DNA of 64,000 nucleotides from Fenollaria massiliensis (GCF_000312505.2 NZ_HG326226.1:124001-188000), one strand, 5' to 3'. Numbered from the stretch's first letter, positions 50,858 to 60,451 are shown. Notes: generated by a model from the letters alone, not told the origin. Translations and numbers: made by a program.

Positions 50858-50892
50858 ATGGATGTCTTTTATTAATGACATCCATTTAATTT
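50858..50892 (+). terminator. Terminator after the ArsM-like gene
   Basis: Perfect nine-pair stem ATGGATGTC / GACATCCAT, followed by TTTAATTT. It comes after the downstream TAA, not after the UGA, which supports a gene that extends past the UGA. Confidence 0.75.
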
Positions 50893-50923
50893 GCAAAACA
50901 TTTAATCGCTTTAACAAAGTGAC

Positions 50924-50952
50924 TTGACAATTAGCTTGCAAAGTGATACGAT
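50924..50952 (+). promoter_or_regulatory. Promoter of the ABC exporter pair
   Basis: TTGACA at 50924-50929, 17-base spacer, TACGAT at 50947-50952 with extended -10 TGA. Confidence 0.65.
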
Positions 50953-50980
50953 TGATACAGTGAATAGTTTATTATATTAA

Positions 50981-51034
50981 CCCTCCCACAAACTTTTTCT
51001 CCTTCGTTTGAGGGGGGGGTATTTTAATTATTTT
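50981..51034 (+). promoter_or_regulatory. Leader hairpin with U-rich tail (possible attenuator)
   Basis: Between promoter and gene: CCCTCCCACAAAC (50981-50993) pairs with GTTTG-A-GGGGGGGG (51006-51019), then TATTTTAATTATTTT. A terminator-like hairpin inside a 5' leader suggests conditional read-through into the ABC genes. The G run is eight long and may slip. Confidence 0.5.
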
Positions 51035-51060
51035 ATAAATTTTACTAAGGAGGTGTTAAT

Positions 51061-52779
51061 ATGAGAGCAATTTTTAACACATACAAACTTGTACGCAAGC
51101 ATGCAGGCTCCACATACATATTCATTCTAATTGAATCTTTAATCACAGCTCTTGTTAGTCCAGCGATAATTTACGCTACGGCGATGGCTGTCGACTCGAT
51201 TCTTAATTATGTACATGGAGAACGTAATTTATTTCCAGTCATTTTATTAATACTTTTATTTGCTTGGGGAGAGGTAGCTAAGTTCATTCGAAATATACTA
51301 GATATAAAGCTTGAGCAAAAACTTGAACTCAATCTAAACACGGCTGTAATGAATAAACTAGATAAAATATCTTTGGAAGATATTGAAAAGACTGGTTTTC
51401 AAGACAAGCTAAACAAAGTAAAAGACCGTCCTCATATGGCAGTCATAGAACTTTTTAACTCATCCATAGCCATAGCAGCTATTGTGGTGAAGGTAGTGGG
51501 TATTGTCTTTGTGTTCTTTACGATATCAGCTTATCTTGGCCTTGCATATATCATAAGTGCTGCGCTTGATGTGTTTTTCAGCTTTAAAGCCGTTAATAAT
51601 ATGAACAAGATGTTTGAAAACACTTCGCATAATGAGCGTGAGATGGAAAATATATTAAGGATTTTAAAGGATAAAAATGCAATTTATGAAATAAAAGTTT
51701 TTCAAATGAAATCTTTATTTCTTAAGAAGTTTAAAAAATATTCTGAAGCTGTTTTTGATGAAAGACTTAAGACGACTATTGCAAGTCAAAAATATCTTTT
51801 GCTTAGCTCTTTTATAAACATAATTTGGATGGCACTTGCAATACTTTTTGTAATATTAAAACTAATTCAAAGAGCAATTAGTGTTGGTTCGCTTACAGCT
51901 GTCATCACATCTGCGTCGACTACTTTGGATATGGCTGAGGACTTTGTTTATGAAGCCTCTAGCGTAGCTAATTCTGGCTACATAGCAGAAACTCTTCTAT
52001 ATATTCTTGATTATGATGAAAAAGAAATCAAAGAGCAAATTAAGAGCGGCGACAAAATTATTTTTGACAAATTATCTTTTAAATATCCGCAAAGTGAAAA
52101 TATCGTTTTAGATGATTTATCTCTAGCTATTGACAAAAACAAAGTAACTGCCATAGTTGGCGAGAATGGAGCTGGCAAGTCAACTATAATCAAGTTAATA
52201 GCGGGGCTTTATAAGCCAACGAGTGGCACTGTGAAGATCAATGGTACTGATCCATATTATTTATCAAAAAAAGAACTAGCAAATGAGCTTGCGATAGTCT
52301 ATCAAGACTTTCAAAATTATGAGCTTAGTATAAAGGATAACGTTTTGCTTGGCGATGATAAGGATATTTCAAGAGATTTAAGTTTAATGGAACTTGATAA
52401 GTATGATGCAAATACTAATTTAGGTAAGCTTGAAGATGACGGCGTATACTTATCTGGTGGCGAAAGCCAAAGGCTTGCAATTGCTAGAGCCATCTCAAAG
52501 TCTTCTGATTTTCTGATATTTGATGAGCCAACTGCGTCTATGGATCCTATGATGGAAGCAAAGATGTATGAGGACATAATCAAAGTGCTTAAGATGCGTG
52601 GCGCAATCATTATTACACACAGACTTGTCTTATCAAAGCTTGCTGATGAGGTTCTAGTTATTGACAAGGGAAGGCTCATTGAACGAGGCACGCATGAAAC
52701 GCTTATGGAAAAGGGCGGCAAATATGCAAAGATGTTCACTGAGCAAGCGGCTTGGTATAAGGAGGCAAAAAATGACTAA
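51061..52779 (+). CDS. ABC exporter half-transporter (permease-ATPase fusion) 1
   Basis: 572 residues. Six-helix exporter domain (about 1-310), then the ATPase: Walker A GENGAGKS, signature YLSGGESQRLAIAR, Walker B DFLIFDEPTASMD, H-loop ITHR. The D-loop has SMDP. Heterodimeric partner of the next gene. Substrate unknown; such pairs export peptides, lipids or drugs. GGAGG site 7 bases before the ATG. Confidence 0.92.
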   Translation: MRAIFNTYKLVRKHAGSTYIFILIESLITALVSPAIIYATAMAVDSILNYVHGERNLFPVILLILLFAWGEVAKFIRNILDIKLEQKLELNLNTAVMNKLDKISLEDIEKTGFQDKLNKVKDRPHMAVIELFNSSIAIAAIVVKVVGIVFVFFTISAYLGLAYIISAALDVFFSFKAVNNMNKMFENTSHNEREMENILRILKDKNAIYEIKVFQMKSLFLKKFKKYSEAVFDERLKTTIASQKYLLLSSFINIIWMALAILFVILKLIQRAISVGSLTAVITSASTTLDMAEDFVYEASSVANSGYIAETLLYILDYDEKEIKEQIKSGDKIIFDKLSFKYPQSENIVLDDLSLAIDKNKVTAIVGENGAGKSTIIKLIAGLYKPTSGTVKINGTDPYYLSKKELANELAIVYQDFQNYELSIKDNVLLGDDKDISRDLSLMELDKYDANTNLGKLEDDGVYLSGGESQRLAIARAISKSSDFLIFDEPTASMDPMMEAKMYEDIIKVLKMRGAIIITHRLVLSKLADEVLVIDKGRLIERGTHETLMEKGGKYAKMFTEQAAWYKEAKND

Positions 52780-54487
52780 GGTAATTAAAAAAGTATTTAG
52801 CGTAACACCAATCGCGAGCATATATGTCTTCATCTACCATATAATTTCAGGCTTCTTTGTCGCAGCAAAGCTATATGCCTCGATGTACATCATACAAAGC
52901 GGCTATGAATACATCAAAAACGCTGCAGATATAAACGTTTTTATTAAATATGGAGTCATGCTTTTAATTATCATAGCACTTGAAAGACTTCTTGAGTACT
53001 TATATGCGATAGCGATGAATGGCTATTTATTCGAAAAGACTAGTAGCTATTTAAATAGAGAGATGGCAGCAAAATTATCAAGGGTAGACTTAATTAACTT
53101 TGAGGATAGAGATTTTTTAACTATAGAAGAAAGAGCGGCTAGTGCAGTTGATGACGAAAGGCTAAGTAATTCAGTTAGGTTACTTGCTATGGCACTAGGT
53201 CAAGGACTTGAAGTCATCTTGATACTTATAACGCTTTGGACTTATAGCCCGTACTTAGTTGCTCTAGCGGCCTTAACAGTAGTACCGTACCTAATCACAA
53301 GACTTATACGCGGCAAAGCCTTTTATGATTTAAAGAGCATAGAAGCCTTTGACGAGAGAAAACTAAATTATTTCTACAGCATTTTTACAGATACTAAGAC
53401 TAATAGGGAGATAAAATCATATAATAGCTCGAATTTTTTCTTAAATAAATATAAAAGCGTATTTAAAGATACAAGTAAAAAATATTTTGATGAGAGACTA
53501 AAAGATGCTAAGTCACTACTTTTCTGCGACATACTAAGCGTCATAGCCTTCTCCATCGCCATAATTATAACGATAAAACTTGCCTTCGATGGCAAGATAC
53601 TCATCGGTATGATGGGCGCTGCACTTATGGCTTATCAAAATATGCAAAACTCAAGTAAGGATATGATAATGACTGTCGGCAATTTACCGAGAAACATTTC
53701 TTTTGCAAGCGATTACTTTAATTTTATGGACAGCAGTGAAGAGAAAAAAGCTTATGATGAAAATTTTGGCAAAATTGATGTCAATGGACTTACCTTTACT
53801 TATCCAAAGACTGATAACGGTCTTCATGACATAAGCTTAAGTATAGATGAGGGCGAGAGCGTGGCAATAGTTGGCTACAATGGTTCAGGCAAAACAACAT
53901 TTACAAAGGCTTTGACAGGCGTTTACGACGCCATGGGAGAAATATCTTTTGGCAAAGTAAATATAAAGGGAAGAGGATTAAGTTTTGATGATTACACTAT
54001 AGTTCCTCAAGAAAGGACAGAGACTAATCTTAGTATAGCTGAGCATATCGCATCGCAAGAAACTTATGACGAAGCAAAAGTGAAGTCGCTACTTGATTAC
54101 GTAGGATTAGACAAATTATATAAAGAGCATTCACTTGATACAAGGCTTGGCAAAGACTTTGACGGAGTAGAGCTATCTGGCGGCGAAAGGCAAAGGCTTG
54201 ATATAGCAAGGTCCATGTATAAGGATGCTAAACTAATTATACTTGATGAGGCAACATCGGCTCTTGATCCAATGCAAGAGAGCGAAATATTAAAGAAGTT
54301 CCTAGACATATCAAAGGGAAGGACATCCATCATCGTTACACATAGACTTGGTATATGCAAGAATGTTGATAAGATAGTAGTTTTTAAAGATGGCAAAGTG
54401 AGTGATATTGGCACACATGATGAGCTATTAAAAAATTCGCCATATTATAGAGAGATGTATGAAGCACAAGCAAAATTTTATAAGTAA
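52772..54487 (+). CDS. ABC exporter half-transporter (permease-ATPase fusion) 2
   Basis: 571 residues from ATG 52772 (AAGGAGG just upstream; 8-base overlap with partner). Six membrane helices, then Walker A GYNGSGKT, signature ELSGGERQRLDIAR and Walker B LIILDEATSALD. In partner 1 the residue before Asp-Pro-Met differs (Pro-Thr-Ala for Ala-Thr-Ser), suggesting the two sites are not equal, as is common in heterodimeric exporters. Confidence 0.92.
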   Translation: MTKVIKKVFSVTPIASIYVFIYHIISGFFVAAKLYASMYIIQSGYEYIKNAADINVFIKYGVMLLIIIALERLLEYLYAIAMNGYLFEKTSSYLNREMAAKLSRVDLINFEDRDFLTIEERAASAVDDERLSNSVRLLAMALGQGLEVILILITLWTYSPYLVALAALTVVPYLITRLIRGKAFYDLKSIEAFDERKLNYFYSIFTDTKTNREIKSYNSSNFFLNKYKSVFKDTSKKYFDERLKDAKSLLFCDILSVIAFSIAIIITIKLAFDGKILIGMMGAALMAYQNMQNSSKDMIMTVGNLPRNISFASDYFNFMDSSEEKKAYDENFGKIDVNGLTFTYPKTDNGLHDISLSIDEGESVAIVGYNGSGKTTFTKALTGVYDAMGEISFGKVNIKGRGLSFDDYTIVPQERTETNLSIAEHIASQETYDEAKVKSLLDYVGLDKLYKEHSLDTRLGKDFDGVELSGGERQRLDIARSMYKDAKLIILDEATSALDPMQESEILKKFLDISKGRTSIIVTHRLGICKNVDKIVVFKDGKVSDIGTHDELLKNSPYYREMYEAQAKFYK

Positions 54488-54498
54488 TAAATTAAATT

Positions 54499-54535
54499 AA
54501 TCAAAGACTATATATAAATGGTCTTTGATTTTTTT
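54499..54535 (+). terminator. Terminator of the ABC exporter pair
   Basis: Ten-pair stem AATCAAAGAC / GTCTTTGATT with a 12-base loop and T7. The right arm doubles as the -35 of the metG promoter. Confidence 0.85.
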
Positions 54536-54553
54536 GTCTCTTTATGCTATAAT
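54525..54553 (+). promoter_or_regulatory. Promoter of metG-tatD-rnmV-rsmA-arsR
   Basis: TTGATT at 54525-54530, 17-base spacer, TATAAT at 54548-54553 with extended -10 TGC. The -35 lies inside the upstream terminator stem. Confidence 0.7.
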
Positions 54554-54575
54554 TAAGGGAAAAGGAGTTGAAAGA

Positions 54576-56513
54576 ATGGAAAAATATTATTTAAGTACAC
54601 CAATTTATTATCCAAGTGGTTACTTACACATAGGAAATACGTATACGACTATAGTTGCGGACATGCTTAAGAGGTACAAAGAGCTTCAAGGCATGGATGT
54701 ATATTTTGTTACAGGCTCCGACGAACACGGCGAAAAGATCCAAAAGAACGCTGAAAAGGCTGGCGTTACTCCACTAGAATTTGTTACTAATATTAATAAA
54801 GAAATATATAAGCTATGGGATTTACTTGACATTAGATATGATAAGTATATTAGAACTTCAGATAAATCCCATGACGAGATGGTTAAAAAGATATTTACAA
54901 GGCTTTACGAGCAAGGCGACATCTACAAGGGCGAGTATGAAGGTCTTTACTGCACTCCATGTGAGTCATTCTGGACTGAGTCTCAACTTGTTGATGGCAA
55001 GTGCCCTGACTGCGGTAGAGAAGTGCATCCAGCTCATGAAGAAGCTTATTTCTTCAGACTAAGTAATTACAAGGACAGACTATTAAAATATTACGAAGAG
55101 CACCCAGAATTTATTGAACCAGAGTCTAAAAAGACTGAGATGATCAATAATTTCTTTAAGGAAGGCCTTCAAGACTTATGCGTTTCAAGAACTTCGTTCG
55201 ACTGGGGCGTTCAAGTGCCATTCGATCCAAAGCACATTGTTTACGTATGGATAGACGCTTTGTCATCCTACATTGACGCGGCAGGATATTTACAAGACGA
55301 CGAAAAGTTCAAAAAACTTTGGCCAGCTGATATTCACTTGGTTGGTAAGGATATTTTGCGTTTCCACGTAATCATATGGCCAGCACTACTTATGGCTCTA
55401 GACCTTCCACTACCTAAGAAAGTCTTTGCACATGGCTGGATACTTTTTGAAAGTGACAAGATGAGTAAGAGTAAAGGTAATGTCATCTATCCTGAGCCAA
55501 TAGTTAAGCTATATGGCAGAGATGCGCTTAAGTACTACGTTTTAAGAGAATTTAATTTTGGTAGCGATGGTAATTTCCAAAGCAAAAAGTTTATGGAAAG
55601 AGTTAACTCTGACCTTGCAAATGACCTTGGTAACTTGGTTTCAAGAACTATTGCCATGGCTGAAAAATACTTTGGCGGAACTGTTAATAAAAAGAATTCT
55701 GATGATGAAATTGATAAGGATTTAATAGACGTGGCTTTAACAAGAAAAGCTGTTCTTGATGAAAAGATGGAACACCTTAACCTATCGGTAGCCATTGACG
55801 AAGTATTTAAGCTAATCAGAAGATCCAACAAGTACATCGATGAAACATGTCCATGGACGTTAAATGATGACGAACACAAGGAAAGACTTGAAACTATCAT
55901 ATATAATTTACTTGAAGCATTAAGAATATCATCTGTTTTACTAAGCCCATTTATCCCTGATACTGCTAAGAAGATTAGGGAAGCACTTGGCTTAAGTGAA
56001 GAAATGAAATATGAAGAATGCGACGAATTTGCCTTAGTTGACAAATATACTGTAAAGAAGATAGATACACTATTCCCAAGACTTGATGTTGATAAAGAAG
56101 TAGAGAGACTACTTACAGAGAACGAAAATTTAATTAAATCTAGAGAAGAAAAAGATGGCAAGGTAAAGACAGAGGATGCTGATGCTAAGCCAGCTATAGA
56201 GTTTGATGATTTTGCAAAGCTTGATCTAAGATTAGGCAAAGTAATTGATTCAAAAGAACATCCTGAAGCTGACAAGCTTTTGATCAACACTATTAAAATA
56301 GGTGACGAGACAAGAACTATTGTTAGCGGCATCAAAAAATGGTACAAGCCAGAGGACATCATAGGCAAGAAGGTTGTCGTTGTATGCAACTTAAAGCCTA
56401 GAAAGATTAGAGGCGTTGAGTCTCAAGGCATGATACTTGCTTGCGAAAACGGCGATGATTTGTCACTAGTGACATCGCTTGAAGATATGCCAAGTGGCTC
56501 AGTGATTGCGTAA
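54576..56513 (+). CDS. metG: Methionine--tRNA ligase
   Basis: 645 residues from ATG 54576 (AAAGGAG 7 bases upstream; an in-frame ATG 51 bases earlier lies in the promoter). HIGN at 18-21, KMSKS at about 295-299, one zinc knuckle with CTPC and CPDC, anticodon-binding domain, and a C-terminal tRNA-binding OB domain (FAKLDLRLGKVIDS...) used for dimerisation. Charges tRNA-Met. Shares one base with tatD. Confidence 0.97.
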   Translation: MEKYYLSTPIYYPSGYLHIGNTYTTIVADMLKRYKELQGMDVYFVTGSDEHGEKIQKNAEKAGVTPLEFVTNINKEIYKLWDLLDIRYDKYIRTSDKSHDEMVKKIFTRLYEQGDIYKGEYEGLYCTPCESFWTESQLVDGKCPDCGREVHPAHEEAYFFRLSNYKDRLLKYYEEHPEFIEPESKKTEMINNFFKEGLQDLCVSRTSFDWGVQVPFDPKHIVYVWIDALSSYIDAAGYLQDDEKFKKLWPADIHLVGKDILRFHVIIWPALLMALDLPLPKKVFAHGWILFESDKMSKSKGNVIYPEPIVKLYGRDALKYYVLREFNFGSDGNFQSKKFMERVNSDLANDLGNLVSRTIAMAEKYFGGTVNKKNSDDEIDKDLIDVALTRKAVLDEKMEHLNLSVAIDEVFKLIRRSNKYIDETCPWTLNDDEHKERLETIIYNLLEALRISSVLLSPFIPDTAKKIREALGLSEEMKYEECDEFALVDKYTVKKIDTLFPRLDVDKEVERLLTENENLIKSREEKDGKVKTEDADAKPAIEFDDFAKLDLRLGKVIDSKEHPEADKLLINTIKIGDETRTIVSGIKKWYKPEDIIGKKVVVVCNLKPRKIRGVESQGMILACENGDDLSLVTSLEDMPSGSVIA

Positions 56514-57283
56514 TGATATTCGTTGATTCACACGCTCATCTTGACGATGAGGCCTTTGATGAGGACAGAGACCAGGTCATAGCCGATATCTTAGAAGGCG
56601 GAAACTATTTTTTCAATATAGCATCTGATCTTAAAACAAGCTACTCGAGCTATGAACTTGCCAAAAAATATGATCACGTCTACGCAGTTGTAGGCGTGCA
56701 TCCGCATGAGGCAAAGGATTACACAGCTGAAACGCGTGAGGCGCTTAAAGAGCTATTAAAAAAGGATAAGGTTATGGCGATAGGCGAGATTGGTCTTGAT
56801 TATCACTATGATTTTTCGCCAAGAGATGTGCAAAGAAAAGTTTTTATTGACCAGATAGATTTAGCTAGAGAGATGGATGTTCCTATCGTTATTCACACGC
56901 GTGAAGCGATGGAAGAAACTTATGAAATACTTGAAAAATACGCTCAAGATATGAAGGTTCTTATTCACTGCTATACAGGATCCATAGAGATGGCTAGAAA
57001 ATTTTTAAAATTAGGCTACAAACTAGCTTTAGGAGGAGCACTAACTTTTAAAAATGCAAAAAACACAGTGGATGTCGCAAGGGAAGTCGATTTGAAAGAC
57101 CTGCTTATAGAAACGGACTCACCATATATGACGCCGGTACCTTTTAGAGGCAAGAGAAATGACCCGAGAAAAGTAATTTTGGTCGCAGAAAAACTTGCTG
57201 AGATCAAAAATATTAGCACAGATGAAGTCTTAGAAGCGACAAAGAAGAACGCATTTGAATTTTTTGGAGTAGAAAATGATTAA
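56513..57283 (+). CDS. tatD: TatD family metal-dependent deoxyribonuclease
   Basis: 256 residues, TIM-barrel hydrolase: DSHAHLDDEAFDEDR start (metal His pair), GEIGLDYHYD, VIHTREA, LIHCYTGS and ETDSPYMTP supply the metal ligands. 3'-5' nuclease activity is known for the family. Follows metG as in many Firmicutes. Confidence 0.95.
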   Translation: MIFVDSHAHLDDEAFDEDRDQVIADILEGGNYFFNIASDLKTSYSSYELAKKYDHVYAVVGVHPHEAKDYTAETREALKELLKKDKVMAIGEIGLDYHYDFSPRDVQRKVFIDQIDLAREMDVPIVIHTREAMEETYEILEKYAQDMKVLIHCYTGSIEMARKFLKLGYKLALGGALTFKNAKNTVDVAREVDLKDLLIETDSPYMTPVPFRGKRNDPRKVILVAEKLAEIKNISTDEVLEATKKNAFEFFGVEND

Positions 57284-57809
57284 AGAACTCATAGTTGTCG
57301 AGGGCATGGATGACATCGCTCAGATAAAAAATGCTATAGATGCCGACATCGTCGCGACACATGGCTATAAAATAAAGAAGACGCTCTTTGATGAGCTAAA
57401 AAAAGCTGTAAAAACGAGGGGAGTAATTGTATTTACTGACCCTGATTACGCTGGCAAGATGATTAGACGCACTATAAATGAAAATGTTAAGGGCTGCAAA
57501 AATGCTTATCTAAAGCAGTCAGATGCAATTAAGAAAGATGATATAGGTGTTGAAAATGCTTCAAAGGAAGCAATCATTGATGCGCTGATGAATGCAAGAG
57601 CCTCAACAGAGGAGAGAAAAGTTTTATACACAACGAAAGATTTGTATGAGACAGGTCTATTAGGAGCAAGCGGTTCAAGCGAGAGACGCGAAAAACTTGC
57701 GAGCCTACTAAAAATTTCTAATTCAAACGCGAAAAAGATGCTCGACGCACTAAACTATTATCAAATTTCGAGAGAAGATTTCGAGGAGGCTATGAAAAAA
57801 ATTGACTGA
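57276..57809 (+). CDS. rnmV: Ribonuclease M5
   Basis: 177 residues with an N-terminal TOPRIM domain (IKELIVVEGMDDIAQIK, VIVFTDPDYAGKMIR). Cuts 5S rRNA precursor. Overlaps tatD by 8 bases and rsmA by 8; the tatD-rnmV-rsmA order is conserved in Firmicutes. Confidence 0.95.
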   Translation: MIKELIVVEGMDDIAQIKNAIDADIVATHGYKIKKTLFDELKKAVKTRGVIVFTDPDYAGKMIRRTINENVKGCKNAYLKQSDAIKKDDIGVENASKEAIIDALMNARASTEERKVLYTTKDLYETGLLGASGSSERREKLASLLKISNSNAKKMLDALNYYQISREDFEEAMKKID

Positions 57810-58662
57810 AAAAGGTTTATATAGCATAGCAAGACTCAAAGAGCTGCAAGAGAGCTTCGGTTTTGAATTTAAAAAAGCGCTTGGACAAAATTTTTTGATC
57901 GATGGCAATATAATAAGAAAGATTGCTGAAGAAAGCGGAATTACAAATGATACTACTGTGATGGAGATAGGCCCAGGCATAGGCACTTTGACCGAAGAGC
58001 TAGCGAAGCACGCGAAAAAAGTCATTGCCTTTGAACTTGATGAATCACTTAGAGAAATTCACAAGGAGACACTCGGCCCACATGACAATGCCCATGTAAT
58101 TTATAAAGATTTTATGGACGCGAGTGAGGACGAGATAAAATCCTTGACTGGCGGAGCGTTTAAAGTGTGCGCAAATCTGCCTTATTATGTGACGACACCC
58201 ATACTAACATTTTTGCTTGAATCAAAACTTGAGATAGATTCAATAACAGTTATGGTGCAAAAAGAAGTCGCTCAGAGGATAGTCGCCGATGAAAAATCAA
58301 AAGACTATGGCAGTATATCAGTCTTTACAAGGGCTTATGGAGATGCGCGCATTGCGTTTAATGTGTCAAAAGACTGCTTTTATCCAAAGCCAAAAGTTGA
58401 TTCAGCAGTACTATATATAAAAAAGAAGAAAAAAGATTTAGCAAATGAAGAGCTATTCTTAAAGATAATTAGAGCTTCTTTTATGAAGAGAAGAAAAACA
58501 CTTGCGAATGCTTTATTTAATAGCGAAGTGGGTATAGATAAAAAAGATACAGTGGATGCACTTAAGGCCATTGGCAAAGGTGAAAATGCAAGGGCAGAGG
58601 AGCTAAGCTTCGATGACTTTGTAAATATAACGAAAGACTTGGAGGGAATATATGGAAAATAA
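57802..58662 (+). CDS. rsmA: 16S rRNA adenine-1518/1519 N6-dimethyltransferase
   Basis: 286 residues. Starts with TTG at 57802, giving MTEKGLYSIARLKEL, the usual N terminus; GAGGAGG lies 12 bases upstream inside rnmV. Conserved KALGQNFLID, EIGPGIGTLTEELAKH (SAM site) and NLPYYVTTPI (catalytic NLPY). Also called KsgA. Overlaps the regulator gene by 11 bases. Confidence 0.97.
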   Translation: MTEKGLYSIARLKELQESFGFEFKKALGQNFLIDGNIIRKIAEESGITNDTTVMEIGPGIGTLTEELAKHAKKVIAFELDESLREIHKETLGPHDNAHVIYKDFMDASEDEIKSLTGGAFKVCANLPYYVTTPILTFLLESKLEIDSITVMVQKEVAQRIVADEKSKDYGSISVFTRAYGDARIAFNVSKDCFYPKPKVDSAVLYIKKKKKDLANEELFLKIIRASFMKRRKTLANALFNSEVGIDKKDTVDALKAIGKGENARAEELSFDDFVNITKDLEGIYGK

Positions 58663-58996
58663 AGAATTAACTCAAGAAGAATTAGACGCGATTAAAAATG
58701 ATACCATCGATTATAAGATAGTTGAAAGACTTGCAGATATCATGAAAGCGCTTAGCGAGCCTTCAAGAATACAAATCATACATGCGCTAAGCTTAAGCGA
58801 GATGTGTGTTACAGACCTTTCATACGCGCTAAACATGACACAGCCACTTGTTAGTCACCACCTAAGAATATTAAGAAATCTTGGCCTAGTTAAATACGAA
58901 AGAGATGGCAAGGCGCTGATATACTCACTTGATGACGAGCACGTTTTGATGCTGTATAAGCAAGGCTTGGAACACGCAAAAGAAAAAGTTCAATAA
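58652..58996 (+). CDS. ArsR/SmtB-family metal-sensing repressor
   Basis: 114 residues, winged helix: MKALSEPSRIQIIHAL, recognition helix MTQPLVSHHLRILRN and wing YERDGKALIYSL. Helix 5 carries Asp95, His97, His108 and Glu111 with the spacing 2-13-16 of the zinc/cobalt site of CzrA-type sensors (Asp-His-His-His); a Cys (MCVTDL, Cys 52) sits where As/Cd sensors bind. It is the last gene before the cobalt-import operon, and may sense Zn or Co. No operator was identified with confidence. Confidence 0.88.
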   Translation: MENKELTQEELDAIKNDTIDYKIVERLADIMKALSEPSRIQIIHALSLSEMCVTDLSYALNMTQPLVSHHLRILRNLGLVKYERDGKALIYSLDDEHVLMLYKQGLEHAKEKVQ

Positions 58997-59006
58997 ATTA
59001 TATATT

Positions 59007-59033
59007 ATCTGTCACTTAGGTGGCAGATTTTTT
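59007..59033 (+). terminator. Terminator of the metG-arsR operon
   Basis: Nine-pair stem ATCTGTCAC / GTGGCAGAT (one G-U) with loop TTAG and a run of T. Confidence 0.85.
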
Positions 59034-59172
59034 GTGCTTAGATATAGTTTATTAATAGCATATAGATATTTTGTTTATATAAATTTATTTTGCAGCACTC
59101 TTTTTTTATACCTAAACAAAATTATTTTTTATAATATTTCACATCTAGATTACTTAATATACGCTTATTGCC

Positions 59173-59201
59173 TTGCATTTTCAAGTATGTAGTGATATAA
59201 T
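59173..59201 (+). promoter_or_regulatory. Promoter of the cbi operon
   Basis: TTGCAT at 59173-59178, 17-base spacer, TATAAT at 59196-59201 with extended -10 TGA. The 140 bases between the upstream terminator and this promoter are AT-rich with no visible feature. Confidence 0.65.
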
Positions 59202-59211
59202 TATATTGATA

Positions 59212-59420
59212 TTGTATAGGGGAAGTTTAAAAGACGCAGTCGCCGCTGCCGTTGGCGCATACTGAGTAAACACTTATGTCACTGTTATTCGTTTAATAAT
59301 GGGAAGGCGTTTACAAGGGCTTAAAACGCTAGCCGGAAAACCTTACTCTATCAAGAAATACCTTCGGCAAAGAGAGGTTCTTTTCTAAATCAATCTGATT
59401 TTTAAAAGGAGTCTTTGCGT
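59212..59420 (+). ncRNA. Cobalamin riboswitch
   Basis: The leader of cbiM has the order typical of B12 riboswitches: GGGGAAGTT, CAGTCGCCGCTGCCGTTGG, GTCACTG (59278-59284), TGGGAAGGCG (59300-59309) and a B12-box-like AGCCGGAAAACC (59331-59342). The B12 box departs from the usual AGYCAGGAGACC. Downstream, GCAAAGA (about 59368-59374) could pair with TCTTTGC (59412-59418) near the ribosome site, and AATCA-ATC-TGATT plus T run (59388-59403) is a possible terminator. Cobalamin binding would shut off cobalt import and corrin genes. Confidence 0.8.
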
Positions 59421-59445
59421 AGGAAAATAAAAGGAGGAATAATTT

Positions 59446-60156
59446 ATGAGAAAGAAAAATTTCATTCTCATGGGTCTTTCACTAATTTTATTGTCCGCAG
59501 ACGCTTATGCAATGCACATCATGGAAGGTTACCTTCCTAAAGAATGGTGCTTAATCTGGGGACTAATATCACTACCATTTATTATACTTGGTATTAGAAA
59601 AATTGCTAAAGACTCTGATTCAAACGAAAAGAAGGTTTTACTTGCACTTGCAGGTGGATTTATCTTCGTTTTATCTGCTATGAAGATCCCTTCAGTAGTA
59701 GGTAGTTGTTCACACCCAACAGGTACTGGTCTAGGTGCTATACTATTTGGACCTCTTCAAACATCTGTTTTAGGTTTAATTGTTTTAATTTTCCAAGCTT
59801 TGTTATTAGCTCACGGTGGTTTAACTACTTTAGGTGCTAATACATTCTCTATGGCTATAGCTGGACCTTTTGTCGCTTTTGCCATCTATCACTTATTGAA
59901 AAAACAAAATAGAAGTTTAGCAGTTTTCTGTGCAGCAACACTTGGTGACTTATTCACTTATGTTGTTACAGCTACTCAACTTGCTATTGTTTACCACGAA
60001 GGCGTTGGCTTTGCCGCAGCTTTAGGAAAGTTCTTATCAATCTTTGCTGTTACTCAAATCCCTATCGCTATAGTTGAAGGTTTATTAACAGTAGTTATAG
60101 TTAACCTTATGGTTAGATATAAAGGTGAGGGGGTACTTACAAATGAAAGATTATAA
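59446..60156 (+). CDS. cbiM: Cobalt ECF transporter substrate-binding membrane subunit CbiM
   Basis: 236 residues. N-terminal signal peptide ending ADAYA followed by MHIMEGYLP, whose new N-terminal Met-His binds Co(II). Further hallmarks: [18 protein letters not shown] and [14 protein letters not shown]. About seven membrane helices. GGAGG ribosome site. With CbiN, CbiQ and CbiO it imports cobalt. Confidence 0.96.
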   Translation: MRKKNFILMGLSLILLSADAYAMHIMEGYLPKEWCLIWGLISLPFIILGIRKIAKDSDSNEKKVLLALAGGFIFVLSAMKIPSVVGSCSHPTGTGLGAILFGPLQTSVLGLIVLIFQALLLAHGGLTTLGANTFSMAIAGPFVAFAIYHLLKKQNRSLAVFCAATLGDLFTYVVTATQLAIVYHEGVGFAAALGKFLSIFAVTQIPIAIVEGLLTVVIVNLMVRYKGEGVLTNERL

Positions 60157-60436
60157 GAAAACCAACTTTATCTTAATTATACTTGCGATTTTACTAGTAG
60201 TTTTACCACTAGTTTTCGTTCAAGGCGAATACGGTGGATCTGATGACGCTGCAAGTGAAGAAATCGAAGCTTTAAACCCTGATTATGAACCTTGGTTCGA
60301 ATCCCTTTGGGAACCACCATCGGGTGAAGTTGAATCCTTATTATTTGGTCTTCAAGCAGCTATCGGTGCTGGAGCTATTGGCTACATCATTGGCAGCTGG
60401 AAGGGCGCTGCAAGTAAGAAGGAAAAAGATAAATAA
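60143..60436 (+). CDS. cbiN: Cobalt transport protein CbiN
   Basis: 97 residues from ATG 60143, which has GAGGGGG upstream; overlaps cbiM by 14 bases. Two membrane helices around an extracellular loop with the family pattern [22 protein letters not shown] and [17 protein letters not shown]. Assists metal loading of CbiM. Confidence 0.95.
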   Translation: MKDYKKTNFILIILAILLVVLPLVFVQGEYGGSDDAASEEIEALNPDYEPWFESLWEPPSGEVESLLFGLQAAIGAGAIGYIIGSWKGAASKKEKDK

Positions 60437-60451
60437 AGGAGCTAATATAAA

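Noticed and set aside
55535-56389. 284-residue open frame antisense to metG
   Set aside because: Ser/Leu-rich shadow of a Lys/Glu-rich coding strand; no ribosome site, promoter or family likeness.
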